Below are positions 4,544-5,133 of a DNA stretch of 5,133 nt, piece after piece. Under the pieces are notes generated by a model, which was not told where the DNA came from, did no database searches, and saw nothing but the letters and a program-made list of their open reading frames with translations. The stretch spans positions 1 to 5,133 of the forward strand of contig JACCZL010000537.1 in assembly GCA_013695975.1 (NCBI GenBank), written 5' to 3'. Positions within the stretch are counted from its first letter, which is position 1. Each line of letters starts with the position of its first letter. This DNA is from Chloroflexota bacterium (GTDB taxonomy: Bacteria; Chloroflexota; UBA6077; JACCZL01). The position numbers and the translations under genes were made by a program.

Positions 4544-5133
4544 ATGCAACCACGCCGTTACTCTTACTGGCGCCCACTGGTCGCCGGGATCATCGCCGGT
4601 GGGCTGGGGGTTGGTGGCGCCTTTTACGCCGCCTCCGGCGCCGCGAGCGGGCCGCTGGTCACCACGGCGCCGAGCGCCGCCTCGCCAGCGTCGCAGGAGG
4701 ACGATGACGCCCCGCCGATGATCCCGCGCGATCCGGCCGGGCCGGTCCTGGAAGGCTCGCCCGACTCGGCCGGGCCGGTGCTTGAAGGCCCGGCCCCGCC
4801 GGTCGCCGAGCCGACCGGACCGGGGGCCAAGCCGGGGGCCGTTCCGAAGCCTGCTCGCCGGGTGATTGGGGAGGTCACCACGATCTCGACGGAGCCGGCC
4901 CTCTTTACGGTTCGGACCCCGCAGGGCGATGAAGCGACCTTCCGCGTCCTCGACACGACGGTGTTCAAGGCCGGCTACGACCGACCGTACAACTTCGGCC
5001 TCTTGAAGCCGGGTGATGGGGCGAACGTCGTCGCCCGGATGATGGGTCCGGGACAGGCGGCGGCCGGCCGCCCGAAGCCGGCGGGCGGGCCGGCCCCCAA
5101 GCGCGCCCGGCCGGCCAATGGCGCGGCCGAGTC
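4544..5133 (+). CDS. Membrane-anchored proline-rich protein with DUF5666-like domain (3' end outside window)
   Basis: The first 196 codons of a gene that continues past the right edge. The start ATG 4544-4546 is preceded by GGGAG (4530-4534) at nine-base spacing and is followed by a typical anchor: basic MQPRRYSYWR, then a hydrophobic segment (about 11-30, LVAGIIAGGLGVGGAFY) with no clear signal peptidase I site, so probably a single-pass anchor with the rest outside the membrane. Residues 31-105 form a Pro/Ala/Gly/acidic linker with a seven-residue motif AGPVLEG repeated at 65-71 and 76-82. Residues about 106-167 look like a small beta domain: IGEVTTISTEPALFTVRT, then ATFRVLDTTVF, then LLKPGDGANVVARM. 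This order (G-x-V start, T-x-F/V strand, D-x-x-T-x-F, L-x-x-G-D) resembles DUF5666-type domains by recollection. A basic, Pro/Ala/Gly-rich tail begins at 168. Function unknown. It is divergent from the Uma2 gene across 189 bp. Confidence 0.8.
   Translation, partial: MQPRRYSYWRPLVAGIIAGGLGVGGAFYAASGAASGPLVTTAPSAASPASQEDDDAPPMIPRDPAGPVLEGSPDSAGPVLEGPAPPVAEPTGPGAKPGAVPKPARRVIGEVTTISTEPALFTVRTPQGDEATFRVLDTTVFKAGYDRPYNFGLLKPGDGANVVARMMGPGQAAAGRPKPAGGPAPKRARPANGAAE
4735..4789 (+). repeat. Two-copy in-frame repeat encoding AGPVLEG
   Basis: GGCCGGGCCGGT occurs at 4735-4746 and again at 4768-4779, each followed by a Leu-Glu-Gly codon run; the offset is 33 bp (11 codons). The copies differ at third positions (GTCCTG versus GTGCTT), so the protein motif is kept while the DNA has diverged. 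It lies in the extracytoplasmic linker of the plus-strand gene. Confidence 0.7.

Noticed and set aside
4624..4968. A 114-codon minus-strand frame opposite the anchored protein
   Set aside because: The plus-strand frame has a start, anchor helix, linker and beta-domain pattern; the minus frame is Gly/Ser/Thr-rich shadow.
1..5133. CRISPR array, tRNA, rRNA, insertion sequence or phage genes
   Set aside because: No regularly spaced direct repeats, no tRNA-like arms, and no transposase, integrase or phage proteins were seen on either strand.

Overview
The window is high-GC bacterial DNA with four genes on the minus strand and one gene on the plus strand that runs off the right edge. The codons are strongly GC-biased, and Shine-Dalgarno sites are clear at two of the genes. 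A Uma2-family nuclease, a TM0436-like zinc dehydrogenase, a DUF5666-like anchored protein and a short GGGGCGCGAT-type palindromic repeat together would fit Chloroflexota (Thermomicrobia or relatives). That assignment is an inference from gene content; an actinobacterium or another high-GC lineage is not excluded.

Layout from left to right: (1) 1-191 holds no recognisable gene, but a bulged hairpin at 160-193 looks like the transcription end of the operon to its right. (2) 192-2407, minus strand, is a two-component system: an OmpR-type response regulator (1706-2407), then a membrane sensor histidine kinase (192-1709). Stop and start share an ATGA overlap, so the two are almost certainly co-transcribed and translationally coupled. 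(3) 2423-2470 is a compact palindromic repeat between the regulator and the dehydrogenase; its outer edge contains the dehydrogenase stop codon. (4) 2467-3573, minus strand, is a zinc-dependent medium-chain dehydrogenase. Its evident start (ATG at 3573 behind a perfect AGGAGG) is followed at codon 11 by an in-frame TAG, while the rest of the gene is intact. (5) 3800-4354, minus strand, is a Uma2-type PD-(D/E)XK putative endonuclease with its own -10 box and ribosome binding site. (6) 4355-4543 is a divergent intergenic region with an 8-bp inverted repeat. (7) 4544 to the right edge, plus strand, is the 5' part of a membrane-anchored, proline-rich protein with a DUF5666-like beta domain.

Only the regulator-kinase pair is demonstrably one functional unit: a signal sensed outside the membrane, phosphotransfer to Asp58 of the regulator, and DNA binding by its winged helix. 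The dehydrogenase and the Uma2 gene lie upstream on the same strand, but no sequence evidence links them to that pathway. I found no complete new multi-gene system. The most unusual observations are the amber-interrupted dehydrogenase and the repeat that abuts both its stop codon and the regulator's apparently leaderless start.
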